From Acidobacteriota bacterium (GTDB taxonomy: Bacteria > Acidobacteriota > Vicinamibacteria > Vicinamibacterales > UBA8438), in assembly GCA_011523845.1 (NCBI GenBank), contig WTFV01000229.1:1-36331 (forward strand): DNA of 36,331 bases, read 5' to 3'. The position numbers and the translations under genes are program-made. Below, piece after piece: positions 1-8,837 of the stretch (position 1 is the first letter of the stretch; every line of letters starts with the position of its first letter). The notes under the pieces were generated by a model. That model saw only the letters and a list, made by a program, of their open reading frames with translations. It ran no database searches and had not been told where the DNA came from.

Positions 1-1058
1 GGACTCGACGACGCCGGCACCGGCCGCAGGCCGCGGCGGCCGTCGTCCCCGAACGCGGCGGACACGTCGACGTGCGAGAGGCACGTCCCGAGCACGACGG
101 TTCCGAGCGCGCAGGCGGCCGCCAGCAGCACCGGCCACGTCCCGTCCACCGTCGCCAGGGTCCAGGCGGCGCCGCCGGCCGCCGCCGCCAGCGCCCACAG
201 GGCGGCGACCGCCTGCCCCTCGGACAGGCCGATCGCCACGAGCCGGTGCGAGGTGTGGTCGCGGCCCCCGTCGACGACGGGGCGCGCGTCCAGCAGGCGC
301 GTGCACGTCACGAGCGCGGTATCCAGCAGGGGCACGAGGACGACCAGCAGCGGCAGCGCCACCTGCAGCGACAACGCCTGGCCGAAGGCGCCGGCGGCCG
401 GCCCCAGCGTGAGGACGGCAACGCTCGATCCCAGGAACAGGCTGCCCGCGTCGCCCATGAAGATCGACGCGGGGCGCCGGTTGTAGACCAGGAACCCGGC
501 CACTCCCCCCAGCAGCAGCGCCAGGTACCACGCGTCGGCCGACGCGGCGGACCCCGGCGCGGCGCTCAGGATGCCCAGCCACGCCACGCCGGCAATCAGC
601 GTGACCCCGGCGCAGAGGCCGTCCATGTTGTCGATGAGGTTGAACGCGTTGGTGACCCCCACGATCCACAACATGGCCAGGACCGTGTCGACGGCCGGCC
701 AGCCGGTCCAGCCGGCGCCGCCCTCGAAAAAGACGAAGGCGGCGGCGACCGCGAACTGCGCGACCAGCTTCGTGGCCGCGCTCAGGTCCCGCAGGTCGTC
801 CACCAGGCCGAGCACGAACAGTACAGCCGCACATCCGACCAGCACCGCCGGAAACGGGGAGGCGGGCAGGACCAGCAGGCCCAGCATCACCGCGGCGAAC
901 ATGGCCACGCCCCCGAGCAACGGCACGGTTCGGCGGTGCCAGCGGTCGGAGGCGGGATGCGCGACGCAGCCGTGGCGGCGGCCCAGCCACCCGCACAGCG
1001 GCGCGAGAACCAGGGAGAGCACCAGGGCGGTGACGAACGGCGTGAACAGCGTGGTCAA
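1..1058 (-). CDS. WecA/MraY/TagO-like undecaprenyl-phosphate sugar-1-phosphate transferase (3' end cut by window edge)
   Basis: Transfers a sugar-1-phosphate from a UDP-sugar to undecaprenyl phosphate in the inner membrane, the first step of O-antigen, capsule or teichoic-type polysaccharide assembly. About 352 residues are visible, near the usual family length, and the frame is still open at base 1. Visible family motifs are the Asp pair in LGLVDDLRDL, the NAFNLIDNMDGLCAG loop, FMGDAGSLFLG, and the His-rich cytosolic loop DHTSHRLVAIGL. Hydrophobic segments alternate throughout. I chose the TTG at 1056-1058, read as LTTLFTPFVTALVLSLVLAP, because it begins just before the first membrane helix; an upstream in-frame TTG at 1083-1085 is possible and the frame is closed by a stop near 1104. 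It lies 165 bases downstream of the co-directional glycosyltransferase. The family is clear; the exact sugar substrate is not. Confidence 0.88.
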   Translation of the reverse strand, partial: MTTLFTPFVTALVLSLVLAPLCGWLGRRHGCVAHPASDRWHRRTVPLLGGVAMFAAVMLGLLVLPASPFPAVLVGCAAVLFVLGLVDDLRDLSAATKLVAQFAVAAAFVFFEGGAGWTGWPAVDTVLAMLWIVGVTNAFNLIDNMDGLCAGVTLIAGVAWLGILSAAPGSAASADAWYLALLLGGVAGFLVYNRRPASIFMGDAGSLFLGSSVAVLTLGPAAGAFGQALSLQVALPLLVVLVPLLDTALVTCTRLLDARPVVDGGRDHTSHRLVAIGLSEGQAVAALWALAAAAGGAAWTLATVDGTWPVLLAAACALGTVVLGTCLSHVDVSAAFGDDGRRGLRPVPASSS

Positions 1059-1223
1059 GTGGACGGATTCCGGTCGACTGGACAATGGCGCCGCATGGCT
1101 CGTTTATCGGCCTGTCCGCTTCGCTTCCGCAATGGCGTCATCCGTGTCGGGCCGGAATCGCGCGAGAGCCCCGGCCCGCTCTATCGCTCCCACACGACAA
1201 TAACACCGAGCCAACGCCAGCAG

Positions 1224-2120
1224 CTATCGCCCTGACACGATGACTCTGCCCATCGCCCAGAAACACCGAACGCGGAGCAACGTCCATGCCAGCCAGCGCC
1301 GCACGCTCCAGCGCCCCGGTGCGACGTGGGTTGCGTAGTACAGGAACGCGCTCTCGTGGAAGGCCCGGGCCGCGGCCGGCCCCGCCGCCCGCGCCGACAC
1401 GCCGCCGGCGTGCCGGACGCGCGCCGCCGGCACGTAACGCACGCTCCAGCCCGCCGCCCGGAGGCGGCGGCACAGGTCGGCATCCTCCCAGTAGAGGAAG
1501 TAGCGCTCGTCGAACCCGCCGACCGCCTCGAGCGCCCGCCGGCGGACCAGCATGCAGGCGCCCGACACCCAGTCGACCCGCGCGCCGCCGCGACCCGCAC
1601 CGGCCAGCTCGGCGTCGCGGACGTTGCGCCGCGCCGCCGCGGACGCGGGCAGAAGCCGCCGCAGCACCGAGGACCGCCCGAACAGCCCCGTCAGCATGTC
1701 CGGATCGCCGCGCGCGCTGCCCTGCACGACGCCGTCGTCCCCGAACACCGCCGGTCCGGCGAGACCGCACTCGCCGTCCGCCCGCAACGCGGCCGCGAGC
1801 GTCGCCACCGACTCCGGCTCGATCCGGCAGTCCGGATTCACAATCAGCACGAAGGGAGCCGCGGTGGCCGCCAGCGCCTGGTTCACCGCCGCCCCGAAGC
1901 CCCGGTTGCCGGTGTTGCGCAGCAGGCGGCAGCGCGCCCCCCGGCCCTCGGCGCTCGCCTCGCTGCCGTCCGACGAGGCGTTGTCGACCACCGTCACGTC
2001 CCAGTCGCCGCCCGGCAGGTACGCGAAGAGCGCGTCCAGCGCCCCCCGCAGGTGCGGCCCGCTGTTCCAGTTGACGACCACCGCGGACAGCGCCGGGGCG
2101 TGCGAAGGGTCCGGGGTCAT
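1224..2120 (-). CDS. Family 2 glycosyltransferase, rhamnosyltransferase (WbbL)-like
   Basis: A GT-A fold glycosyltransferase that would add a sugar to a lipid-linked surface glycan at the cytosolic face of the membrane. Seen in the 298 residues: the start motif SAVVVNWNSG, the nucleotide-binding VVDNASSDGS, the acidic VNPDCRIEPES that takes the DxD position, and the acceptor-side GGFDERYFLYWEDADLCRRL typical of WbbL-type enzymes. I chose ATG at 2118-2120; a TTG start eight codons upstream (2142-2144) lies inside a 10-base tandem repeat and is less likely. No clear Shine-Dalgarno is seen. It is divergent from the large multidomain gene to the right and probably cotranscribed with the WecA-like gene downstream. 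Family assignment is firm; the sugar is unknown. Confidence 0.88.
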   Translation of the reverse strand: MTPDPSHAPALSAVVVNWNSGPHLRGALDALFAYLPGGDWDVTVVDNASSDGSEASAEGRGARCRLLRNTGNRGFGAAVNQALAATAAPFVLIVNPDCRIEPESVATLAAALRADGECGLAGPAVFGDDGVVQGSARGDPDMLTGLFGRSSVLRRLLPASAAARRNVRDAELAGAGRGGARVDWVSGACMLVRRRALEAVGGFDERYFLYWEDADLCRRLRAAGWSVRYVPAARVRHAGGVSARAAGPAAARAFHESAFLYYATHVAPGRWSVRRWLAWTLLRVRCFWAMGRVIVSGR

Positions 2121-2130
2121 GTGAACGTCT

Positions 2131-2170
2131 GCGACGCCGGGCAACGCCGGGCAACGCCGGGCAACGCCGG
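2131..2170. repeat. 10-base tandem repeat, four units
   Basis: The unit gcaacgccgg occurs three times without change after one imperfect unit (gcgacgccgg). It lies between the divergent glycosyltransferase start and the AT-rich promoter-like stretch at 2180. Slippage could change promoter spacing; that is inference. Confidence 0.8.
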
Positions 2171-2179
2171 TCCGGCATG

Positions 2180-2185
2180 TACAAT
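2180..2185 (+). promoter_or_regulatory. Candidate -10 box for the large multidomain gene
   Basis: TACAAT sits in a rare AT-rich island (TACAATATCAA) within very GC-rich DNA, in the gap between divergent genes. No good -35 is seen 16-18 bases upstream because that position is filled by the 10-base tandem repeat. It is the only promoter-like sequence before the large gene. Confidence 0.35.
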
Positions 2186-2315
2186 ATCAACTCATGTCTC
2201 CCCGCGCGCCCGCGCGCCCGTGGCGGCCCCGGCCGCCGCGCCCGATCGCGCCGCGGCGCAGGCTTTCCCGCCGCCCGGCCGCCCCCCGCATCTCGCGCGC
2301 CGGCCACTCTCCCCG

Positions 2316-5300
2316 ATGACCGCCCAGGGCGCGACACCCGGCCAGGCCGGCAACGAAGGGGACGCCCGTCCCCCCGGGCCGCCGGTCCCGACCGCCCAGG
2401 GCGCGACACCCGGCCAGGCCGGCAACGAAGGGGACGCCCGTCCCCCCGGGCCGCCGGCCCCGACCGCGCAGGGCGCGACACCCGGCCAGGCCGGCAACGA
2501 AGGGGACACCCGTCCCCCCGGGCCGCCGGTCCCGGCGCCCCCGACCCGGGAGGCCGCCGTTCGCCCGGCGGCAGTGGGCGGCGAGGCGCGACGGATCGCC
2601 GTTCTCGTGGCCGGCATGCACGCCAGCGGCGCCGGCGCGGTCGCCCGTGTTCTCCACATCCTCGGCTGCGACGCGCCCCGGACGGTGACCGAATCCGGCG
2701 CCCACGAACGGGGGTGCTGGACGTCGAAGGACGTCATCGACCTCAACGACCGGATGTTCACGTCGGCCGGGTCGACCTGGGACGACTGGCAACCGTTCGA
2801 CGCGGGGTGGCACGGCTCCGCCGAGGCGAAGGGCTTCCGCACGCTCGCCGGGGAACTGCTCGAGAACGAATTCGGCAACAGCCGGTTCTTCGTGCTCGCG
2901 GATCCGCGCACGTGCCGCCTGCTCGAGTTCTGGGCCGCGGCGATCACCGACTTCGGGGCCCATCCGGTCGTGGTCTCGCCAATCCGCAACCCGCTCGACG
3001 TCACCGCGTCGCTCGCGGCGCGCGACGGCGTCGACCCGTCCACCGGACCTCTCGCACCGCTCCTCTGGCTGCGTCACGTCCTGGACGCCGAACGGGCATC
3101 GCGCCCCCTGAACCGCGGGTTCCTGCGTTACGAGGAGCTGGTCGACAACCCGCACGCCGTGGTCGCCCGGCTGGGCGAGGAGCTGGGCATCGCGTGGTCG
3201 AGGCGGCCCGCCTACGCGGACGTCGAGATGGAGATCGACGAGCTCGTGTCGCCGGCGCTGCGCCACCAGGCGCATGCGGACGCCAGCCTGCTGGAAGACC
3301 CCGGCGTCTCGCGGTGGACGCGGTCGAGCTTCGACATCCTCGATCGCTGGGCCGCGGGGGACGTGCGGAAGACCGACCGGGCCGCGCTCGACGCGATACG
3401 GCGCGCGTTCGACCAGGCGGCCCCCGCGTTCAGCCGGGCCCTGGCGGCTGCGCGCGAGACCGGGCGGCAGCTCGTCCGGACGGAGGCCGCGGTCGCGGAA
3501 CGAGACGCCCGGCTCCGGGAGCGCGACGAGCAAGTCCGGGAGCGCGACGCGCAGATCCGGGAACGGGACGAGCAGATCCGGGAGCGGGAGACGCGAATCC
3601 GCGAGCGGGACGAGCAAGTCCGGGAGCGCGACGGGCAGGTCCAGGAGCGCGACGCGCAAGTCCGGGAGCGCGACGCGCAGGTCGAAGCACTCCACCTCGA
3701 GGTAGGCGACCGGGACCGCCGCATCGAATCCCTGTCCGCGGAGCTGGAATGGACCGCCACCTGGATCCGGTCGCTGCTCGGGAGCCGGACGTGGCGCGCC
3801 GCTGCGGGCCTGCGGGCGATCAAGTGGACGTTGCAGCACTGCCCGCACCTGGCCAGGCGCCTCGCCTACCGCCTGACGTGGCGCGCCTTTCGCCGCCTCC
3901 CGTTCAGGGCGCGGGGGCGCGTCTATCGGGGCCGCCTCGGCCTCGCCGCGCAGCGGTTCAAGAAGTGGCTGGAGCGCGGCCCGGCGACGGAGCCGACGGG
4001 ACCGGATGCGCTGCTCGCGGAATGGCTCGCCCGCGGCCCGGGCAGCGGCAGTCCGGATGCGCGGAACGGCCCGGCGACGGAGGCCGCGGCGCCGCACGAC
4101 GTCTCCCGCGACGGCGACTACGTCGCCCTCGACCCGCGCCCCCCGGCCGCGCCCCCGCCGGTACAGGTCATCGCCTTCTATCTGCCGCAGTTCCACCCCA
4201 TCCCCGAGAACGACGAATGGTGGGGACCGGGGTTCACCGAGTGGACCAACGTGACCGCCGGCAAGCCGTTGTTCGAGGGACACCACCAGCCGCAGTTGCC
4301 GGCCGACCTCGGCTTCTACGACCTGCGCGTGCGCGACGTGCAGCGCCGGCAGGTCGAGCTGGCCCGCGCGTACGGCATCGCCGGCTTCTGCTTCTACTAC
4401 TACTGGTTCGCGGGACGGCGGCTGCTCGAGGCGCCGCTCGACGGCTTTGCCGGCGACGACGACATCGACCTTCCGTTCTGCGTCTGCTGGGCCAACGAGA
4501 ACTGGACGCGGGCCTGGAACGGACTCGACCAGGACGTGCTCATCGGCCAGGCGCACTCCCCGGAGGACGACCTCCGCTGCATCGAGGATCTCGGCCGCTA
4601 CCTGCGGCACCGCCGCTACGTCCGCATCGACGGAAAGCCCCTGGTCATCGTCTACCGGCCGAGCCTGCTGCCGGATGCCGCCGGGACGGCGGCGCGCTGG
4701 CGGGGCTGGTGCCGCGACCACGGGATCGGCGAGATCCACCTGGCCTACACGCAGTCGTTCGACGTCGTCGACCCGGGCCGGATCGGCTTCGACTCGGCCA
4801 TCGAGTTTCCCCCGAACCTGACCGACACGCCGGACGTCGCGGCAGGCGTAGACGGACTCGATCCCGACTTCCGGGGCAGCATCTACGACTGGTCCGTGTT
4901 CCCGGCCCGCAGCGAGCGCTACGCCGCTCCCCCCTATCCGCTCTTCCGCACCGTCAACTGCGGCTGGGACAACACCGCGCGGCGGGGCGCGACCGCGACC
5001 GTATGGGTGAACTCGACGCCGGCGGGCTACCGCCGCTGGCTGGAGAACGCCATCGCGGACACGCAACGGCGCATGGCCGACCCCGACCGGCGGCTGGTGT
5101 TCGTCAACGCCTGGAACGAATGGGCGGAGGGCGCGCACCTGGAACCGGACCGCAAGTACGGCTTCGCGTGGCTCGAGGCGACCCGGCAGGCCCTTGCGAC
5201 GCGGGCGTCCGCACAGGAAGCCCCGCTCGTCGTCTACGTGCTGCACGACGCCCATCCGCACGGCGCGCAGTTCAACGCGCTCGCGCAGGTGGAGGGGCTC

Positions 5301-7400
5301 TCGAAGACGGCCGGCGTGCAGGTGCACGTGGCGGCCCTCGGCGACGGCGTGCTGCTGGAGCGGTTCGAACGGCTCGCTCCCGTCCACCGCCTGTGGGAAG
5401 CCGCCGATCCCGCCGCCGCCGCCGCCGCGCTGGCCGGACGGCTGGGCGCGCAGGGTGCCTCGGCCGCCATCCTCAACACCACGGTCTCCGGCGCGCTGGC
5501 GCCCGTCTTCAAGGCGGCGGGGCTGCGGACGGTCGTGCTGGTGCACGAGCTGCCCGGCGTGATCGAGTCCATGCAGTTGCAGCAGGCGGCGGCGCACGCG
5601 GCCGGGCATGCCGACGTCATGGTCTTCGCGCACGACGCGGTGCGGCGCGGCTTCGCGCGCTTCGCACAGCCGCAAGGCGAGGTCCGCATCCGCCCCCAGG
5701 GCCTGTACAAGACGAACCGGCGGCGCAGCGCGGCCGACCGGGAAGCGGCCCGCCGGGAGCTGCGCGCGGAGCTCGGCCTCGACGCGGACGCCGCCGTCGT
5801 CCTCGGCGTCGGCTTCGGTGACCGGCGCAAGGGCATCGACCTGTTCGTGGACGTCGCCCTCGACGTGACGAACGCGCTCTCCGGCGCGCACTTCGCATGG
5901 CTTGGCCATCTCGAGGTCGGCATGGAGCCGGGCATCCGGCGGCGGATCGCCGGCGGCGGCGAGGCCGGCGCCCGCGTGCACCTGGCCGGCCGCCGGGACG
6001 ACACGGATCTGTTCTACGCGGGCGCGGACATCCTGGCCCTGACGTCGCGCGAGGACCCCTTTCCGTCCGTGGTCCTGGAGGCGATGGACGCCGGCCTGCC
6101 GGTGGTCGGCTTCGAGGATGCGGGCGGGTGCGAGGAGCTGCTGCGCGAGGGGGCGGGCGTGCTGGCGCCGTTCGAGGACACCGGGGCCTTCGCCGGGGAG
6201 GTCCGCGCGCTCCTGCGGGACCGCGAGGCCGCGGCCCGCCTCGGCGCGCGCGGCCGGCAGCTCGTGGCAGAGCGCTTCGGGTGGACCCGCTTCGTTCTCG
6301 ACCTCGCGCACCTGGCCGGCCTGCCGGTGCCGCGCGTCTCGGTCATCGTCCCGAACTTCAACTACCGGCAGTACCTGGCAGAGCGTCTCGAGTCCATCGC
6401 CGCGCAGACGCATCCGATCTACGAGCTGATCGTCCTCGACGACGCCTCCACCGACGGCAGCCGGGAATGGCTGGAGCAGGAAGCGCGCAGCCGCTTCCCC
6501 GAGGCCCGCCTGGTGTTCAACGACCGCAACTCCGGAGGCGCCTTCCACCAGTGGCGCAGGGGCGTCGAGCTGGCCACCGGCGACGTGGTCTGGATTGCCG
6601 AAGCCGACGACCTCGCGGCGCCCGACTTCCTGCGGACCACCGTGCGCGCCTTCGACGACCCGGAGACCGTGCTCAGCTATTGCCAGTCGCAGCAGATGCG
6701 CGAGGACGGCAGCATAGCCGGCGCGGACTACCTGGACTACGTCGCCGACCTGTCCAGGGAGAAGTGGCGCGCCGACCACGTGGCGGACGGCGCCGACGAG
6801 ATCGCGCGGCGCCTGGCCGTGAAGAACACCATTCCCAACGTCAGCGGGACGCTGTTCCGGCGGCAGCCGCTGGCCGCGGTCATGACGGAGCACTTCGACC
6901 GCATCGGGCGGCTGAAGGTGGCCGGCGACTGGCTCACCTACGTCCTGTGCCTCGAACGGGGCCGCGTCGCGTTCAGCGCCCGGGCCCTCAACCTCCACCG
7001 CCGGCACGCCGGCGGCATCGCCGTCTCCACCGCGGCCTCCGACGGGAGCGCGGATCACCTCCGGGAGATCCTCGCCGTCCAGCGCTTCGTGGCCGAGCGG
7101 CATCCGGTGCCGGACGACGTGCGGCGGAAGGCCCGCCGCTACGCGCAGGAGGTCTTCGCCCGGTTCGGGCTCGATCGCGGATCCGGCCCGACCCTGGACG
7201 AGCTCGCGGCGTCCGCGCCGGTGCTGTCGGGCGAGGCCGAGCCTGCCCCCGATGCCGCGGAAACCGCCCCCGATGCCGCGGAAACCGCCCCCGATGCCGC
7301 GGAAACCGCCCCCGATACCGCGGAGGCGGGCCACGACGTGAAGCCGTCCGCCCGTGAGGTGAAGAAGACCGCCGGCGGCGTGGCGGATACCGTCCGCTGA
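2316..7400 (+). CDS. Giant multidomain protein: sulfotransferase-like / coiled coil / WbsX (GH99-like) / GT4 / GT2
   Basis: A 1,694-residue cytosolic polysaccharide-assembly protein. Domain order (residues): 1-73 three proline-rich 24-residue repeats; about 92-380 sulfotransferase-like, with AGMHASGAGAV and SPIRNPLDVTASL; about 392-480 a coiled coil of RERDEQV-type heptads; about 617-962 a WbsX/GH99-like domain (YLPQFHPIPENDEWWGPGF, CWANENWTRAWNG, FVNAWNEWAEGAHLEP); about 968-1335 a GT4 domain with the SREDPFPSVVLEAM donor-site motif; about 1338-1620 a GT2 domain (VSVIVPNFNY, LDDASTDGS, EADD); then a tail with four APDAAET-like repeats. The frame is open back to 1326, but that part is antisense to the GT2 gene. 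I chose ATG 2316; GTG 2220 is an alternative. Compared with the stand-alone paralogue at 11733, the sulfotransferase loop has lost the Arg and Thr of GMHRSGTS and the Lys of LKDPR, so it may not be catalytic. Fusing several glycan-building activities suggests stepwise synthesis on one scaffold. Confidence 0.87.
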   Translation: MTAQGATPGQAGNEGDARPPGPPVPTAQGATPGQAGNEGDARPPGPPAPTAQGATPGQAGNEGDTRPPGPPVPAPPTREAAVRPAAVGGEARRIAVLVAGMHASGAGAVARVLHILGCDAPRTVTESGAHERGCWTSKDVIDLNDRMFTSAGSTWDDWQPFDAGWHGSAEAKGFRTLAGELLENEFGNSRFFVLADPRTCRLLEFWAAAITDFGAHPVVVSPIRNPLDVTASLAARDGVDPSTGPLAPLLWLRHVLDAERASRPLNRGFLRYEELVDNPHAVVARLGEELGIAWSRRPAYADVEMEIDELVSPALRHQAHADASLLEDPGVSRWTRSSFDILDRWAAGDVRKTDRAALDAIRRAFDQAAPAFSRALAAARETGRQLVRTEAAVAERDARLRERDEQVRERDAQIRERDEQIRERETRIRERDEQVRERDGQVQERDAQVRERDAQVEALHLEVGDRDRRIESLSAELEWTATWIRSLLGSRTWRAAAGLRAIKWTLQHCPHLARRLAYRLTWRAFRRLPFRARGRVYRGRLGLAAQRFKKWLERGPATEPTGPDALLAEWLARGPGSGSPDARNGPATEAAAPHDVSRDGDYVALDPRPPAAPPPVQVIAFYLPQFHPIPENDEWWGPGFTEWTNVTAGKPLFEGHHQPQLPADLGFYDLRVRDVQRRQVELARAYGIAGFCFYYYWFAGRRLLEAPLDGFAGDDDIDLPFCVCWANENWTRAWNGLDQDVLIGQAHSPEDDLRCIEDLGRYLRHRRYVRIDGKPLVIVYRPSLLPDAAGTAARWRGWCRDHGIGEIHLAYTQSFDVVDPGRIGFDSAIEFPPNLTDTPDVAAGVDGLDPDFRGSIYDWSVFPARSERYAAPPYPLFRTVNCGWDNTARRGATATVWVNSTPAGYRRWLENAIADTQRRMADPDRRLVFVNAWNEWAEGAHLEPDRKYGFAWLEATRQALATRASAQEAPLVVYVLHDAHPHGAQFNALAQVEGLSKTAGVQVHVAALGDGVLLERFERLAPVHRLWEAADPAAAAAALAGRLGAQGASAAILNTTVSGALAPVFKAAGLRTVVLVHELPGVIESMQLQQAAAHAAGHADVMVFAHDAVRRGFARFAQPQGEVRIRPQGLYKTNRRRSAADREAARRELRAELGLDADAAVVLGVGFGDRRKGIDLFVDVALDVTNALSGAHFAWLGHLEVGMEPGIRRRIAGGGEAGARVHLAGRRDDTDLFYAGADILALTSREDPFPSVVLEAMDAGLPVVGFEDAGGCEELLREGAGVLAPFEDTGAFAGEVRALLRDREAAARLGARGRQLVAERFGWTRFVLDLAHLAGLPVPRVSVIVPNFNYRQYLAERLESIAAQTHPIYELIVLDDASTDGSREWLEQEARSRFPEARLVFNDRNSGGAFHQWRRGVELATGDVVWIAEADDLAAPDFLRTTVRAFDDPETVLSYCQSQQMREDGSIAGADYLDYVADLSREKWRADHVADGADEIARRLAVKNTIPNVSGTLFRRQPLAAVMTEHFDRIGRLKVAGDWLTYVLCLERGRVAFSARALNLHRRHAGGIAVSTAASDGSADHLREILAVQRFVAERHPVPDDVRRKARRYAQEVFARFGLDRGSGPTLDELAASAPVLSGEAEPAPDAAETAPDAAETAPDAAETAPDTAEAGHDVKPSAREVKKTAGGVADTVR
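2319..2534 (+). repeat. Three 72-base tandem repeats
   Basis: Units begin at 2319, 2391 and 2463 and are nearly identical. Read in the frame of the large gene each gives about TAQGATPGQAGNEGDARPPG plus four residues. Each unit contains the self-complementary ggggacgcccgtcccc, able to form a 6-base hairpin. The repeat could be a coding linker or an intergenic element read through because the true start is uncertain. Confidence 0.85.
7245..7328 (+). repeat. Four 21-base tandem repeats coding for the C-terminal tail
   Basis: Units at 7245, 7266, 7287 and 7308 encode APDAAET, the last varying to APDTAEA. They form an acidic, alanine- and proline-rich tail on the giant protein. Copy number is likely to vary between strains. 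Confidence 0.85.
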
Positions 7401-7420
7401 AGCGCGGCGCCCGACGACCG

Positions 7421-7577
7421 GTGCCGGAAACCCGCCGCCCCCTGCTCGGCTTCATGATCGTCGGCGTCCAGAAGGGCGGGACCTCGGCGCTGGCCTCGTT
7501 CCTCTACCGGCAGCCGCAGCTCTGCACGTCGGTGCCCAAGGAAGCGCACCTGTTCGACGCGCCGGACTACTCCCCGC
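7421..7577 (+). pseudogene. N-terminal fragment of a sulfotransferase gene (broken)
   Basis: From the GTG at 7421 the first 50 or so residues are a textbook sulfotransferase start: LLGFMIVGVQKGGTSALASF (the PAPS 5'-phosphate loop GVQKGGTS), then QPQLCTSVPKEAHLFDAPDY. After about 7577 the similarity stops and the frame runs on without family features to 7900, overlapping the AAA ATPase start. The C-terminal part of the same kind of protein lies at 14893-15273. It follows the giant gene by 20 bases, so it was probably the next gene of that operon before disruption. The rest of the stretch to 7727 holds only a possible extended -10 (TGCTAGATT, 7647-7655) for the ATPase. Confidence 0.72.
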
Positions 7578-7727
7578 ATTCTGCGGCGGACGGGCGAGAG
7601 GCTCACCCGAATCGAGGGTGCGGGAGGAAACTCGTGACCCGGGCCGTGCTAGATTCAGGTGTTAGGATCGAACCGTCGAACGGCTCTCCGCTCCGCGTCT
7701 CGATGTCGCCCCGGGTCTGGGAATTCG

Positions 7728-8837
7728 ATGCTGCAGCGACTCTACATCGACAACTACAAGTGCCTCGTCAACTTCGAACTGCCGCTTCAGGAGTTGTCCC
7801 TGCTGCTTGGGCGAAACGGTGTCGGCAAGACGTCGGTCCTCGACGTCGTGTTCGCTCTTCGCCGTCTGCTGAGCGGTGCAGTCAGGGTGACTTCCCCTGA
7901 CGCGTTCCCGACTCGGACGCTGACTCGCTGGCAAGACCGCGATCTGCAGACCTTCGAGGTAGAGGTTCGCCTTGGCAAGGAGACGTTTCGCTACCGCCTG
8001 GAGGTACAGCACCAGCGCGGTACCCGACAGGGTCGCATCCGCCGGGAAGAACTCACGTCCAGCGGACAGCCCTTGTTCGAGTGCGAAATGGGTACCGTCC
8101 AGCTCTACCGAGACGATCACTCCCGAGGGCCCAGCTACGCGGTGGACTGGTCGGAATCGGCACTCGCGCGAGTTGCCGCCAGAGACGACAATCGACGCCT
8201 CACGCGCTTTCGGGATTTCGTGAACCGCGTCGTGGTGTGCGGTCTGTATCCCGCCGGCTTTGGCGCCGAATCGTCCGACGAGGATGCGCTGCTGCAGCGT
8301 GACGCCAGTAACTTCGCCGACTGGTACAGGCATGTGCTTCTCGAGCGTCCCGACGTGATTCCCGGCTTCACCAGGGCGCTCGTGGAAGTCATCGAAGGGT
8401 TTCGTTCGATCCGGTTGGAGCGAGTCGGCCAGGAGACCCGCGCGCTCATGGTTACGTTCGATGAAGGTGGGCAGGGCTACGAGCTCCGTTTCGATGAAAT
8501 CTCTGACGGGCAGAGGGCACTCATCGCGCTCTATGGGCTCATTCATCTCGCCCAGGGGCAGGACTACACGTTCTTCCTCGACGAACCGGACAACTACGTT
8601 GCACTGCCGGAAATCCAGCCGTGGCTGATGAAGCTCGCGGACGCCTGCGGAGACTCGCTGCCTCAAGCCGTCGTTTGCTCTCACCATCCGGAGCTGATCG
8701 ACTACCTGGGAGCAAGCTCGGGACTCATCCTGAGTCGCGAAGCTTCAGGGATCATCACTACCAGGGGGTTCGATCCGGATCGGCTGCAGGGCGGCCTCAA
8801 GCTCTCCGAGGAAGTGGCCCGCGGGTGGGCAGGGTGA
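7728..8837 (+). CDS. AAA-family (OLD/RecF-like, AAA_21-type) ATPase, putative defence component
   Basis: A 369-residue ABC-type AAA ATPase of the OLD/RecF-like class. Visible: an N-terminal RLYIDNYKCL strand, Walker A GRNGVGKT (residues 28-35), signature EISDGQRALIAL near 254-265, Walker B FFLDEPD near 282, and a switch histidine in VCSHHPELIDYL. ATG 7728 is chosen because the family's first strand starts there; the open frame upstream (to 7659) looks unrelated. It ends inside the GTGA that starts the TOPRIM gene, so the two are translationally coupled. ATPase plus TOPRIM pairs occur in anti-phage systems of the OLD/Gabija/PARIS kind; a defence role here is inferred from this pairing. Its base composition looks less GC-rich than the neighbouring polysaccharide genes, consistent with acquisition. 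Confidence 0.85.
   Translation: MLQRLYIDNYKCLVNFELPLQELSLLLGRNGVGKTSVLDVVFALRRLLSGAVRVTSPDAFPTRTLTRWQDRDLQTFEVEVRLGKETFRYRLEVQHQRGTRQGRIRREELTSSGQPLFECEMGTVQLYRDDHSRGPSYAVDWSESALARVAARDDNRRLTRFRDFVNRVVVCGLYPAGFGAESSDEDALLQRDASNFADWYRHVLLERPDVIPGFTRALVEVIEGFRSIRLERVGQETRALMVTFDEGGQGYELRFDEISDGQRALIALYGLIHLAQGQDYTFFLDEPDNYVALPEIQPWLMKLADACGDSLPQAVVCSHHPELIDYLGASSGLILSREASGIITTRGFDPDRLQGGLKLSEEVARGWAG

Noticed and set aside
1326..2315. Open frame continuing upstream of the giant gene
   Set aside because: It is antisense to the family 2 glycosyltransferase and has no family features; the GC-rich third codon positions of that gene keep the opposite frame open.
2177..5821. 1,214-residue plus-strand frame starting at ATG 2177
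   Set aside because: Arg/Pro/Ala-rich shadow in the wrong frame of the same gene.
2187..7334. 1,715-residue open frame on the minus strand
   Set aside because: Shadow of the giant gene: low-complexity Arg/Gly/Pro/Ala/Val composition and no domain motif, whereas the plus strand has clear ones.
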